This document shows, piece by piece, positions 22,333 to 31,449 of a stretch of DNA of 64,000 bases (its first letter is position 1; each line of letters begins with the position of its first letter). The stretch covers positions 62,001 to 126,000 of the forward strand of contig NZ_JAUFPU010000002.1 in NCBI RefSeq assembly GCF_030409555.1, written 5' to 3'. The translations under genes were made by a program, and so were the position numbers. Origin of the DNA: Chitinimonas viridis (lineage in GTDB: Bacteria; Pseudomonadota; Gammaproteobacteria; Burkholderiales; Chitinimonadaceae). The notes beneath the pieces were generated by a model, which worked only from the letters and a program-made list of their open reading frames with translations, had not been told where the DNA came from and did not search any database.

Positions 22333-24981
22333 ATGGCCAAACTCGACGCAACGACTCCCCAGCCCATCCAACTGAAGGATTACACCCCGCCCAGCTTCCT
22401 GATCGACAAGGTCGACCTGACCTTTGATCTGGAAGAGGACCATACCCGTGTAACCTCGCGCCTGGTGCTGCACCGTAACCCGGCCCACCCCGATGCCCGC
22501 GCTGCACTCCAGCTCGATGGCCGCGAGCTGGAGCTGGAATCGGTCAAGCTCGATGGTGAGCTGCTGGACAGCAACCGCTATGAGCTGGATGCCGAATCGC
22601 TGTCGATTGCCGCCATGCCGGACAATGCCATCCTCGAGATCGTGACCGTCATTCACCCCGAGACCAATACCAGCCTCAATGGCCTGTATCGCTCGGGCGC
22701 CAATTTCTATAGCCAATGCGAGGCCGAGGGCTTCCGCAAGATCACCTACTACCTGGATCGCCCCGATGTGATGGCGCGCTTCAGCACCACCATCGTGGCC
22801 GACAAGCAGAAGTGGCCGGTGCTGTTGTCCAACGGCAACAAGGTGGGCGAAGGCACGCTGGACCGCAATCGCCACTGGGTGAAGTGGGTAGACCCGTTCA
22901 AGAAACCGGCCTATCTGTTCGCCCTGGTCGCCGGCAAGCTGTCGCTGCTGGCAGATCGCTACACCACCACCTCGGGCCGCGAAGTGGCGCTGGAAATCTG
23001 GGTTGAGCCTGCCGACCTCGACAAGTGCGCGCACGCCATGAGTTCGGTCAAGAAATCCATGCAGTGGGACGAGCAGCGCTATGGCCTGGAATACGATCTC
23101 GACACCTATATGATCGTCGCCGTCGGCGACTTCAATATGGGCGCCATGGAGAACAAGGGCCTCAACATCTTCAATACCAAGTATGTGCTGGCCCGCGCCG
23201 ACACCGCCACCGATGTGGATTTCGATGGCATTGAAGCCGTGATTGCCCATGAGTACTTCCACAACTGGACCGGTAACCGCGTCACCTGCCGCGACTGGTT
23301 CCAGCTGTCGCTGAAGGAAGGCCTCACCGTCTTCCGCGACCAGGAGTTTTCGGCCGACATGGGTAGCGCCGAAGTCTGCCGCATTGATGCCGTGCGTACC
23401 CTGCGCACCCATCAGTTTGCCGAGGATGCCGGCCCCATGGCCCACCCCATCCGGCCCGAGAGCTATATCGAGATCAATAATTTCTACACCGTGACGGTGT
23501 ACGAAAAAGGCGCCGAAGTGGTGCGCATGTACCAGACCCTGCTGGGCCGCGATGGCTTCCGCAAAGGCATGGACCTCTACTTCAAGCGCCATGACGGCCA
23601 GGCCGTCACCTGCGACGACTTCCGCGCCGCCATGGCCGATGCCAACGACTACGACCTGGGCCAGTTTGCCCGCTGGTACTCGCAGGCTGGCACCCCGGTA
23701 TTACGTGTGCGTGGCCAATACGACGCTGCCGCGCAAACCTATACCCTGGAAGTCAGCCAGAGCTGCCCGGCCACGCCAGGTCAGGCCGAAAAGCAGCCCT
23801 TCCACATCCCGCTGACACTCGGCCTGGTCGGCCCCGATGGCGCCGACCTGCCCTTGCAACTGGCCGGCGAAGCCGAGGCCGTTGCCGGTAGCCGCGTGCT
23901 GTCGGTCAAGGAGGCCAGCCAGACCTTCCATTTCATCAATGTCGCGGTGGAACCCGTACCGTCCTTGCTGCGCAACTTCTCGGCCCCGGTGAAGCTGGAC
24001 TTCCCCTACAGCCGGCCGCAACTGGTGCACCTGCTGGCCCACGACAGCGATGCCTTCTGCCGTTGGGAAGCCGGCCAGACCCTGATGTTGCAAGACCTGC
24101 AAGGTTTGATCGATGCGGCCCGCAGCGGTGGTGAACTGGCGCTGAAGGACGATTTCGTGGCCGCCATGCGCCGCGTGCTGGCCGACGAAAGCCTGGACCC
24201 GGCCCTGGTCGCCCTGATGCTGACCCTGCCCGCCGAAACCTATCTGGCCGACCAGCAGGACGAGATCGACCCCGACGCCATCCGCGCTGGCCGCGAAGCC
24301 ATGAAGCTGGGCCTGGCCCGTGCGCTACGCAGCGAGTTCAAGGCGGCCTACACCCGCATGCTCGATAGCGGCACCTACCAGTACGAAGCCACCGCAGTGG
24401 CCCGCCGCTCGCTCAAGAACATCGCCCTGGCGTATCTGTCCGAGCTGGATGAAAGCGGCCTGATGGAACTGGCCGAACGCCAGTTTGCCGAGGCCAACAA
24501 CATGACCGATGCCCAGGCTGCCCTCGCCTGCCTGGTGAACTGGCCTGAAGGCGATGCCGCCCTGGCCAGCTTTGCCAGCAAGTGGGCTGATGAAGCACTG
24601 GTGATGGACAAGTGGTTCACCCTGCAAGCCAGCAGTCGTCGGCTGGGCGTGGTGGCCAAGATCAAGGCGCTGATGCAGCACCCGGCATTTGCCCTGACCA
24701 ACCCCAACAAGGTACGTTCTTTGATCGGCACCTTTGTGCACAACAATCTGGCGGGTTTCCACGCCATCGATGGCAGCGGTTATGAATTTGCCGCCGACAC
24801 CCTGCTGGCAGTGGACAAGCTCAACCCGCAGGTTGCAGCTCGACTGGCAGGCAGCTTCAACCGCTGGAAGAAGCTCGAGCCGGTGCGCCGCGCCCATATG
24901 CGTGCCGCACTCGAGCGGGTGGCTGCCCATGCCGGGCTGTCACGCGATGTGTATGAGATTGTTTCGAAGAACCTGCTGTAA
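22333..24981 (+). CDS. pepN: aminopeptidase N
   Basis: The 882-residue M1-family zinc aminopeptidase shows the exopeptidase motif GAMENKGLN (about residue 273) and the zinc site HEYFHNWTGNRVTCRDWFQL with the third ligand Glu in LKEGLTVFRDQEF. The C-terminal half is the long helical bowl of bacterial PepN. It trims N-terminal residues from cytosolic peptides. Start MAKLDATTPQ is chosen by family length; an in-frame ATG at 22312 would add seven residues. The gene stands alone and ends at a hairpin terminator. Confidence 0.97.
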   Translation: MAKLDATTPQPIQLKDYTPPSFLIDKVDLTFDLEEDHTRVTSRLVLHRNPAHPDARAALQLDGRELELESVKLDGELLDSNRYELDAESLSIAAMPDNAILEIVTVIHPETNTSLNGLYRSGANFYSQCEAEGFRKITYYLDRPDVMARFSTTIVADKQKWPVLLSNGNKVGEGTLDRNRHWVKWVDPFKKPAYLFALVAGKLSLLADRYTTTSGREVALEIWVEPADLDKCAHAMSSVKKSMQWDEQRYGLEYDLDTYMIVAVGDFNMGAMENKGLNIFNTKYVLARADTATDVDFDGIEAVIAHEYFHNWTGNRVTCRDWFQLSLKEGLTVFRDQEFSADMGSAEVCRIDAVRTLRTHQFAEDAGPMAHPIRPESYIEINNFYTVTVYEKGAEVVRMYQTLLGRDGFRKGMDLYFKRHDGQAVTCDDFRAAMADANDYDLGQFARWYSQAGTPVLRVRGQYDAAAQTYTLEVSQSCPATPGQAEKQPFHIPLTLGLVGPDGADLPLQLAGEAEAVAGSRVLSVKEASQTFHFINVAVEPVPSLLRNFSAPVKLDFPYSRPQLVHLLAHDSDAFCRWEAGQTLMLQDLQGLIDAARSGGELALKDDFVAAMRRVLADESLDPALVALMLTLPAETYLADQQDEIDPDAIRAGREAMKLGLARALRSEFKAAYTRMLDSGTYQYEATAVARRSLKNIALAYLSELDESGLMELAERQFAEANNMTDAQAALACLVNWPEGDAALASFASKWADEALVMDKWFTLQASSRRLGVVAKIKALMQHPAFALTNPNKVRSLIGTFVHNNLAGFHAIDGSGYEFAADTLLAVDKLNPQVAARLAGSFNRWKKLEPVRRAHMRAALERVAAHAGLSRDVYEIVSKNLL

Positions 24982-24990
24982 GGCATGATG

Positions 24991-25022
24991 AATGGGGGGT
25001 GCAATCAAGCGCCCCCCATTTG
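24991..25022 (+). terminator. terminator of pepN
   Basis: AATGGGGGG and CCCCCCATT form a 9-bp stem around a 12-base loop, followed by a short T-rich stretch, ten bases after the pepN stop codon. Confidence 0.7.
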
Positions 25023-25164
25023 TTGGCAGGGTGCCGGCCGCCTGCCCGACGAATAAATATGCCAGCAAGGTCAGCCCGCGCTTGCCCTGCAAGCCTGCTG
25101 TGGTCTAGTGTTCAAGCGATTCCCCTTATAAAGGGCGGCTTAGCGCCGCCAACAGGAAGGCAGC

Positions 25165-25599
25165 ATGCAAACCCCGATATTGCTGGTTGAAGACAACCCG
25201 GATGACGAAGCGCTGACCATACGGGCCTTCGGCAAGAACGGCATACAGAATCCCATCGTGGTGGCGCGCGACGGCCAAGAGGCCATCGACTATCTGTATG
25301 GGCAGGGCAGCCATACCGGTCGCGATGTCAGTGAACTACCGGTGCTGATACTGCTGGATATCAAGCTCCCCAAGCTCAACGGCATCGAGGTCCTGCGCCA
25401 AATTCGCAGCAATGAATCCACCCGCCTGATCCCGGTGGTGGTGCTGACCACCTCCAAGGAAGAAGACGACCTAGTCAAGAGCTACAGCTTGGGGGCCAAC
25501 AGCTATATCCGCAAGCCGGTCGATTTCATGCAGTTCATGGAAGTCGTCAAACAGGTAGGCATCTACTGGTTGATGCTGAACGAGCCGGTGCAGGGGTAA
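25165..25599 (+). CDS. single-domain response regulator (Rcp1-like)
   Basis: The 144-residue protein is a stand-alone receiver domain of the Rcp1 type, with acidic pocket ILLVEDNPDDEAL, phospho-acceptor Asp in ILLDIKLPKLNG (about residue 67), Thr in VVLTTSKEED and Lys in IRKPVDF. It has no output domain. CAGGAAGGCAGC lies before the ATG. It is 6 bases upstream of a REC-PAS-GGDEF-EAL gene, so both probably act in the same pathway. No histidine kinase is adjacent. Confidence 0.9.
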   Translation: MQTPILLVEDNPDDEALTIRAFGKNGIQNPIVVARDGQEAIDYLYGQGSHTGRDVSELPVLILLDIKLPKLNGIEVLRQIRSNESTRLIPVVVLTTSKEEDDLVKSYSLGANSYIRKPVDFMQFMEVVKQVGIYWLMLNEPVQG

Positions 25600-25605
25600 A
25601 CGCTG

Positions 25606-27741
25606 TTGATCCACATGGACGAACCCAACCTGTTGGATAAAACCCTTTCGGTGCTGGTCGTCGATGATTCGGAAGACGACGCACTGCTGAATGTGCTCGC
25701 CCTGCGCCGCCAGGGATTTACCGTCAACTACCAACGGGTGGACACGCCGGAAGATATGCGTGCCGCCCTGGACAGGGGTAATTGGGATCTAGTCCTGTCC
25801 GATTACTCCATGCCGCAGTTCTCTGCCCAGGAAGCCCTCAAGGTCTTCCGTGAGCATGGCCAGATCATCCCCTTTATCGTCGTCACCGGCACCATAGGCG
25901 AGGAATCCGCCGTGGCCATGATGAAGGCCGGTGTCAACGACTTCATCCTCAAGACCCACCTGAAGCGGCTGGCCAGCGTAGTGGAGCGTGAACTGCGCGA
26001 GACCGGCAACCGCCGCGCCAAGCGCCAGGCCGAACTGGCCCTGCGCGAGAGCCAGGAGCGCTATGAACTGGCCATACGCGGCGCCAACGATGGCCTGTGG
26101 GACTGGAATATCCGCGAGGACAGCATCTATTTCTCGCCACGTTGGAAAGCCATGCTGGGCTATGACGAAGCCGAGCTGCTGGATCCGGTGCCCGAGACCT
26201 GGCTGGCGCTGACCCACCCGGACGAAAGCGAAGGCCTGCGCCTGCAGTTGATACAGCATCTGAAGGGTGAAACACCGCACTTCGAGGCCGAGCATCGCAT
26301 GCGCCACAAAGATGGCAGCTGGCGCTGGATGCTGACCCGTGGCATGGCCATGATAGACCCCGATACCGGGCTGGCATTTCGCATGGCCGGTTCGCTGACC
26401 GACATCACGGAGCGCAAGCGGGCCGAAGAGCAGATGCTGTACGACGCCCTGCACGACAGCCTCACCGGCCTGGCCAACCGGGCCATGTTTACCGATTTCC
26501 TGGGCTTTTCGCTGGGCCACGCCACGCGCGACCCAGATTATCTCTGCGCCGTGCTCTGCCTTAACCTGGAGCGCTTCCGTTATATCAATGACAGCTTTGG
26601 CCATGCCACCGGCGACCGCATCCTGCGCGTCACCGCCGAGCGCCTGGGCCAGGTGCAACGGCCAGGCGACGTTGTGGCACGCTTTGGTGGCGATGAATTC
26701 GCCATCCTGCTCGATGCCATCGAGGATCCCTCCGAGGCGCTCCGCTTTACCGAGGCCATGCTGACCGAGCTGGCCAAGCCCATAGACCTGGAAGGCCACG
26801 AGGTCTATCCCGGCGCCCGTGTGGGCATCGCCCTCTCGTCGGGTGGTTACTCGCACCCCGAGGAGATGATACGGGACGCAGATACGGCCATGCACCGCGC
26901 CAAACAGCGCGGTCGTGGCAAGCTGGAGGTGTTTGACCGTGCCATGCAGGGCACCATGCTGCGCGCCCTCAAGATGGAACAGGAAATGCGCCGTGCCCTG
27001 GCCGCGCAGGAGTTCCTGCCCTACTTCCAACCCATCGTCGATCTCAACACCGGCAGTATTGCGGCGTTTGAGGCCTTGGTGCGCTGGCGCCAGCCTGATG
27101 GCCGGCTGGTCAGCCCGGCCGAGTTCATTCCCCTGTCGGAGGAAATCGGTCTGATCAACGAAATCGGCCGGCAGATGCTTGAAACCTCGGCCCTGCAGGT
27201 GGCCGAATGGCAGCAGGCCTTCCCCGACCTGATGCTGCGGGTCAGCGTCAACCTGTCGGTCAAGCAGTTCAATCAGCCCAATCTGGTTGAGCAGATCGAT
27301 TTCGCCATCAGCAATGCAGGGATAGAGGCTGGCAGGCTGGAGCTGGAGATTACCGAGAGCATACTGATGGATAATACCGATGCCACCATAGGCATGCTGG
27401 AAGCCATCCGTGCGCGCGGCATACAGATACTGATGGATGACTTCGGTACCGGCTATTCCTCACTGTCCTATCTGCACCGCTTCCCTTCCAATGTACTGAA
27501 GATAGATGGCTCCTTTGTACGCCAGATCACCGGTGACCACTTCAGCCGCGAAATCGTACGCGCCATTGTGCTGCTGGCCCGTAACCTGGGCATGGCGGTG
27601 ATAGCCGAAGGCGTGGAGACTGCCGAGCAACTGGCTGCCCTGCGAGAGATGGCTTGTGATTTCGCCCAGGGTTATTACTTTGCCAAACCCCTGCCGGCCG
27701 CCGATGCCACGGCCCTGATTGCCCAGCGCAGGCAATGGTAG
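25606..27741 (+). CDS. REC-PAS-GGDEF-EAL cyclic-di-GMP signalling protein
   Basis: The 711-residue protein has a receiver domain (residues about 12-130, Asp in LVLSDYSMPQ), a PAS domain with PAC (about 150-270, IYFSPRWKAMLGYDE), a GGDEF domain with intact ARFGGDEFAILL (about 285-440) and an EAL domain with intact AFEALVRWRQPDG and MDDFGTGYSSL (about 460-700). Both catalytic motifs are present, so it could make and degrade cyclic di-GMP. A TTG at 25606 gives better spacing to AGGGG than the ATG three codons later, so either may be the start. It is followed by a strong terminator. Confidence 0.92.
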   Translation: MIHMDEPNLLDKTLSVLVVDDSEDDALLNVLALRRQGFTVNYQRVDTPEDMRAALDRGNWDLVLSDYSMPQFSAQEALKVFREHGQIIPFIVVTGTIGEESAVAMMKAGVNDFILKTHLKRLASVVERELRETGNRRAKRQAELALRESQERYELAIRGANDGLWDWNIREDSIYFSPRWKAMLGYDEAELLDPVPETWLALTHPDESEGLRLQLIQHLKGETPHFEAEHRMRHKDGSWRWMLTRGMAMIDPDTGLAFRMAGSLTDITERKRAEEQMLYDALHDSLTGLANRAMFTDFLGFSLGHATRDPDYLCAVLCLNLERFRYINDSFGHATGDRILRVTAERLGQVQRPGDVVARFGGDEFAILLDAIEDPSEALRFTEAMLTELAKPIDLEGHEVYPGARVGIALSSGGYSHPEEMIRDADTAMHRAKQRGRGKLEVFDRAMQGTMLRALKMEQEMRRALAAQEFLPYFQPIVDLNTGSIAAFEALVRWRQPDGRLVSPAEFIPLSEEIGLINEIGRQMLETSALQVAEWQQAFPDLMLRVSVNLSVKQFNQPNLVEQIDFAISNAGIEAGRLELEITESILMDNTDATIGMLEAIRARGIQILMDDFGTGYSSLSYLHRFPSNVLKIDGSFVRQITGDHFSREIVRAIVLLARNLGMAVIAEGVETAEQLAALREMACDFAQGYYFAKPLPAADATALIAQRRQW

Positions 27742-27756
27742 TCGACAGTACCAAGA

Positions 27757-27788
27757 CAAACAGCCCTGCATTGCAGGGCTGTTTGCTT
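27757..27788. terminator. bidirectional terminator
   Basis: CAAACAGCCCTGCA and TGCAGGGCTGTTTG form a 14-bp perfect stem with a 1-base loop, with T-rich flanks on both strands, between the converging GGDEF-EAL gene and the DUF962 gene. Confidence 0.85.
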
Positions 27789-27814
27789 TGTGTTGCGTAC
27801 TTTGGGCTCATCGC

Positions 27815-28237
27815 TCAATAGGCAATACGGTACTGGCGATAGATGAAACCCAGCAGCCAGGCCGGCCCCACCAGCAGGAACTTGATGTCCTCGAAGAACG
27901 AGGGCTTCTTGCCCTCTACCTTGTGGCCGATGAACTGGCCTATCCAGGCCAGCACGAAGATGGTGAGACTGACTTCCAGCACATAGGGCAGGCGTGACAG
28001 CAACAACAGCATGCTGCCCGCCACCAGCAGCATACCCAGGGCAATGGCGGGCGACAGGCGCAGGTAGTAGGTCAGCGCCAGCAGGCTGAAACCTATGGCC
28101 AGCCACGGCGTTACCGCCCACAGCAGGCCCAGCAGGCTGAAAGTGATCAGCGGCACACACACCCAGTGCACGCGCTTGTTGAAGGGGTGCTGATGGCTCT
28201 CGCCATAACGGTCGAACAACTGGTCTATGGCGCTCAT
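27815..28237 (-). CDS. DUF962/Mpo1-like membrane protein
   Basis: The 140-residue protein shows the DUF962 signature: SHQHPFNKRVHWVCVP at the N-terminus, four hydrophobic helices, and a second His in WIGQFIGHKVEGKKPSFFED. The yeast member Mpo1 is an iron-dependent dioxygenase of 2-hydroxy fatty acids in the membrane; the His residues are kept here, so a similar lipid oxidation role is possible but unproven for bacteria. GGAGGCAGC precedes the chosen ATG; a 16-residue longer frame is unlikely. Confidence 0.85.
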   Translation of the reverse strand: MSAIDQLFDRYGESHQHPFNKRVHWVCVPLITFSLLGLLWAVTPWLAIGFSLLALTYYLRLSPAIALGMLLVAGSMLLLLSRLPYVLEVSLTIFVLAWIGQFIGHKVEGKKPSFFEDIKFLLVGPAWLLGFIYRQYRIAY

Positions 28238-28306
28238 GGGCTGCCTCCTCTTGGTATGAAGACACAATGTAGCGCGCCAGCCCATGGCCGGGCTTGAACG
28301 ATTCCG

Positions 28307-29038
28307 CTACGCCGCCACGATGGCAACACGGCTGAGGGTGGAGGGCACCACCCCGAAAGTGGCATGGAATACCCGGCTCATGTGGGCCAGGTCGGCAAAG
28401 CCTGCCGCATGGGCGGCCGTGGTGAGGTTGCCGCCTCGGCCCAGCTGCGCCACAGCGGCCAGCAGCCGCATCCACAAGACGTAGCGGCGAAAAGGCAGGC
28501 CGGTATGCTGGCTGAACAGGTGGCTGAAGCGGCTTTGCGACAGTTGCAATGTGTCGGCCAGGTACTCGGCCGTGAGCTCGCCCTCCTCCGCCAGCAGGGC
28601 CAGCGCCTGGGCAATCCGGCTGTCCAGCACGGGTGCCCGGTCAAACCCAGGCAGCCAGGCATCCTGCCACTGCGCCACCAGGGGCTCACAGGCACTCAGC
28701 GCAAGTGGTGTACGCCAGGCAGCCCGCAAGGCCGCCAGTAGGTCGGCAGGCAGCGCGGCGGGTATCTCGTCCCGGCGCCAATCTGCCAGCGAACGCTGTC
28801 CGGGGTCGATGAACAGGTGTGCCATCAAGGCGCCATTGGCCGCCAGCCTATGCGGCTGCCCCGGCAGGAACAGTGCCGCCGTGGCCATGCGTGTGCTGCT
28901 GTCCTGCAAGGTAAGGCGGAAGGCGCCTTCCAGTGCCAGGCTCAGTTGCAGCGCATGGTGGGCATGCGGCGTGGAGTCGCTGTCCACCCCCAGCACCAGC
29001 GCCCTGCCCCGCCATAGATACATGCGTCCCGGTTCCAT
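28307..29038 (-). CDS. AraC-family transcriptional regulator
   Basis: The 243-residue protein has an N-terminal cupin-like sensor (HAHHALQLSLALEGAF and LFLPGQPHRL, residues about 20-75) and a C-terminal double helix-turn-helix (about 145-240) with YLADTLQLSQSRFSHLFSQH and the second helix pair TAAHAAGFADLAHMSRVF. Ligand and targets are unknown. It ends at 28307, close to the DUF962 start, and begins 23 bases after the end of the NadM/Nudix gene, which is transcribed towards it on the same strand, so it may be read through from the NAD genes. Confidence 0.9.
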   Translation of the reverse strand: MEPGRMYLWRGRALVLGVDSDSTPHAHHALQLSLALEGAFRLTLQDSSTRMATAALFLPGQPHRLAANGALMAHLFIDPGQRSLADWRRDEIPAALPADLLAALRAAWRTPLALSACEPLVAQWQDAWLPGFDRAPVLDSRIAQALALLAEEGELTAEYLADTLQLSQSRFSHLFSQHTGLPFRRYVLWMRLLAAVAQLGRGGNLTTAAHAAGFADLAHMSRVFHATFGVVPSTLSRVAIVAA

Positions 29039-29061
29039 GGCGGCAGTATAGGCAGGGCGCG

Positions 29062-30135
29062 TCAGACCTGTCCCAGGAACCAGTTCACGATATAGAAGTG
29101 GTCTTCATACAGTTGCTCTTCCATCCGATTGAACTCGAACAGCGGCATCCACTTGGCCCTGTCGCTCTCGTCGTCGCCCCTGACCTTGGGCAGCCCCTCC
29201 GAGGTTGGCGCCAGTTCGATCAGGAAGGCATGAGTAATGGTGCGTCCCCGCAGGGAGCGCTGGGGATGGTCAAATACCCTGCTGGCGCGGATGGAGCCCG
29301 CCAATACCGGGGCTGGCACCTTGAGCCGGGTTTCTTCCTTGAGCTCCCGTATCACGGCATCCTTGATCCGTTCATCCGGTGTCACAAAGCCGCCAGGCAG
29401 CGCCCACAGGCCCTTGCCCGGCGCAGACCGGCGACGCACCAGCAGCACATGCCCGGAATGGATGACCACCGCATCCACCGTCACGAAGGTAGGTGGATAG
29501 GGCGCCGTTGCCCAGCTCTGCCGATAGCGTTTAACGAACAGGTACTCGCCCTGCAGGTTGGCAAAGGTCTCGCCCGCGCGGAAGGCATTGAGCCAGTTGA
29601 ATACCGGTGCTGGCAGCAGTGCCGCACAGCCCGGCCAGTCGTCACCCCGGTCTGGATCGAAAAAAGCATGGCGTATGCGCGAGGCATGCACATCGGGCAA
29701 CTCGGGCGCCTCCACCCGTTGCCACTGCGGGAACAGATCCAGATACTCGGCATTGCCCTTCTTGGCCCCCCGTGGCGGCCCGACGATGCCGATGCGGAAC
29801 TGCGCCTGCCGGCTACCCACGTCGGAGTTGTCCACAGCGATCACCCGGTCAACCAGGTTCTGCACCTCAGTCAGCCATTGCTGGTCGTTATACATGCGGT
29901 CCGAGATACCGACGACGAACACCCTGGCCTGCACCTCGTCCGACAAGGACATGCGTATCAACTGCTCGCGGTCATCGACCGTCCACGGATGATTGGGTGT
30001 ACGCGCCTGCCGGGCCGAGCCACACAGCACGATCACCTTGTCTGCCAGCTGCAGGGCGTGCTGCAGGGTCCACAGATGGCCATTGTGGAAAGGCTGGAAG
30101 CGGCCGATGAAGATCAGGTAGTCGAATTCACGCAT
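29062..30135 (-). CDS. bifunctional NMN adenylyltransferase/Nudix hydrolase
   Basis: The 357-residue protein joins an N-terminal NadM-type adenylyltransferase (nucleotide motif [17 protein letters not shown], residues about 7-23, and a C-terminal ISxR-like element VVGISDRM) to a C-terminal Nudix domain with box [18 protein letters not shown] (about 235-265). It would make NAD from NMN and ATP and hydrolyse ADP-ribose-type compounds. Start MREFDYLIF is set by the family N-terminus. It lies downstream of nadA, separated by a terminator. Confidence 0.92.
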   Translation of the reverse strand: MREFDYLIFIGRFQPFHNGHLWTLQHALQLADKVIVLCGSARQARTPNHPWTVDDREQLIRMSLSDEVQARVFVVGISDRMYNDQQWLTEVQNLVDRVIAVDNSDVGSRQAQFRIGIVGPPRGAKKGNAEYLDLFPQWQRVEAPELPDVHASRIRHAFFDPDRGDDWPGCAALLPAPVFNWLNAFRAGETFANLQGEYLFVKRYRQSWATAPYPPTFVTVDAVVIHSGHVLLVRRRSAPGKGLWALPGGFVTPDERIKDAVIRELKEETRLKVPAPVLAGSIRASRVFDHPQRSLRGRTITHAFLIELAPTSEGLPKVRGDDESDRAKWMPLFEFNRMEEQLYEDHFYIVNWFLGQV

Positions 30136-30235
30136 GGTATGTACGCCGTTTGTCCTGCCATGACAGCGTTGGGCCACCGCTTGCACATCGTAGGCTTCGG
30201 CCATGAGCCAAGCGGCATGCGGGCTGGGCGCAACG

Positions 30236-30263
30236 CAACAAAAAGGGCAGTTCACACTGCCCT
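30236..30263 (-). terminator. terminator of nadA
   Basis: AGGGCAGT and ACTGCCCT pair around a 4-base loop; on the minus strand the stem is followed by TTTTTGTTG. It lies about 23 bases after the nadA stop codon. Confidence 0.85.
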
Positions 30264-30285
30264 CGATCTTACTCTTTGCCTATTA

Positions 30286-31236
30286 TCAGGCAGGCATTAC
30301 CTCTGGCGCCGGTTTGGCTTGCCGCATCTGCGCCTCGCTGAACGCCAGCATGCGTTCTATCGGCAAGCGGGCGGCATCCATCTGCTCGTGGCTCAGGTAA
30401 TCGATGCGGGTGCCTTCGCCAGCCTGCGCGCGCTGTACCCGCTCGACGTTGTTCAGCTTCATATAAGGGCACTGATTGCACTGGCAGCCGGCATAGATGG
30501 GCGCCTGCACAATCTTGAGGTCTGGCCGGGCCAGGCCCATGTTGTAGAGTATGCCATCCTCGGTTGCCACAAACAGAGTGGCGTCGGGTTCGCGGTCGAA
30601 CTGTTTCACCCAGTTCAGCATGCCACTGGTGGAGCCCACATAGTCGGCGCGCTTGAGTACCGGCAGCGGGCTTTCCGGGTGGGCAATCAGGTAGCGTGGG
30701 CCAGCCACCGCGGCCATGCCTTCATTCAGTGCGGTTTCGTTGAACTTGTCGTGCACCTCGCACACCGCACTCCAGAGCGGCATGTCGTAGCCGTACTGGT
30801 AGTTCAGGTAGGCGCCCATATTGCGGTCGGGCGAGAAGATCACCTTCTGGCCCTGGGCATACAGGTGGGCAATGATGTCGTCCACATTGCGGCTGGTGAC
30901 GATCCAGTCGCTCAAGGCCTTATGTTCGGCCGAGCTGTTGATATAGGACACATGCACATGGTCGGCATGCTTGTCGCGCCAGGCCTTGAGGCGCTTGACG
31001 TCGGTCTGCGTCACCAGGGAACAGGTGGAACCGGCGTCAGGCAGTATGACCTCGGCCTGAGGATTCAGTATCTTGGCGGTCTCTGCCATGAAGCGCACGC
31101 CGGCAAAGACGATCACGTCGGCATTGGCATCACGGGCATAGAGCGAGAGTTCGAGAGAGTCGCCGACCTTGTCGGCCATCTGCTGGATTTCCGGCGCAGT
31201 GTAATAGTGCGCCAGCGTTACGACACGCTTGGACAT
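30286..31236 (-). CDS. nadA: quinolinate synthase A
   Basis: The 316-residue enzyme condenses iminoaspartate with dihydroxyacetone phosphate to quinolinate using a 4Fe-4S cluster. The three cluster Cys are in STCSLVTQ, WSAVCEVHD and the CQCNQCPYMKL region (about residues 80, 165 and 252). AVVHYYQ-like start is VTLAHYYTAP. It is shorter than E. coli NadA but within the range of the family. AAGGAAC lies before the ATG at 31236; longer frames are non-homologous. Neither nadB nor nadC is present nearby. It is divergent from moeA. Confidence 0.95.
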   Translation of the reverse strand: MSKRVVTLAHYYTAPEIQQMADKVGDSLELSLYARDANADVIVFAGVRFMAETAKILNPQAEVILPDAGSTCSLVTQTDVKRLKAWRDKHADHVHVSYINSSAEHKALSDWIVTSRNVDDIIAHLYAQGQKVIFSPDRNMGAYLNYQYGYDMPLWSAVCEVHDKFNETALNEGMAAVAGPRYLIAHPESPLPVLKRADYVGSTSGMLNWVKQFDREPDATLFVATEDGILYNMGLARPDLKIVQAPIYAGCQCNQCPYMKLNNVERVQRAQAGEGTRIDYLSHEQMDAARLPIERMLAFSEAQMRQAKPAPEVMPA

Positions 31237-31449
31237 GGCAGTTCCTTCCATGTTGATACACCGCCTCTCCGGCGGCAGACTGGGCCCGGTGAACCGGGCG
31301 GTTCTTGCAGGCTGCACGCAGAATCCCCGCGCCTTGCTACAGCAGCACAAACGCACCATAACAAAATCAAGGGCTTTGTGCCACCACCCTCCCCTTGCAT
31401 GCCGCCTTGGTGTAGGGTTAGGTCGCACCTATGACTCTGAGCCGTTGCC

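Noticed and set aside
22270-23592. 440-codon open frame antisense to pepN
   Set aside because: Long antisense frames are expected in GC-rich genes; no ribosome-binding site and shadow-like composition.
28933-31434. 833-codon open frame antisense to the NadM/Nudix and nadA genes
   Set aside because: It runs across two well-supported genes and their terminator; no family features.
31237-31449. Possible Moco riboswitch before moeA
   Set aside because: I could not fold the conserved Moco motif from this interval by eye; a covariance search would decide.
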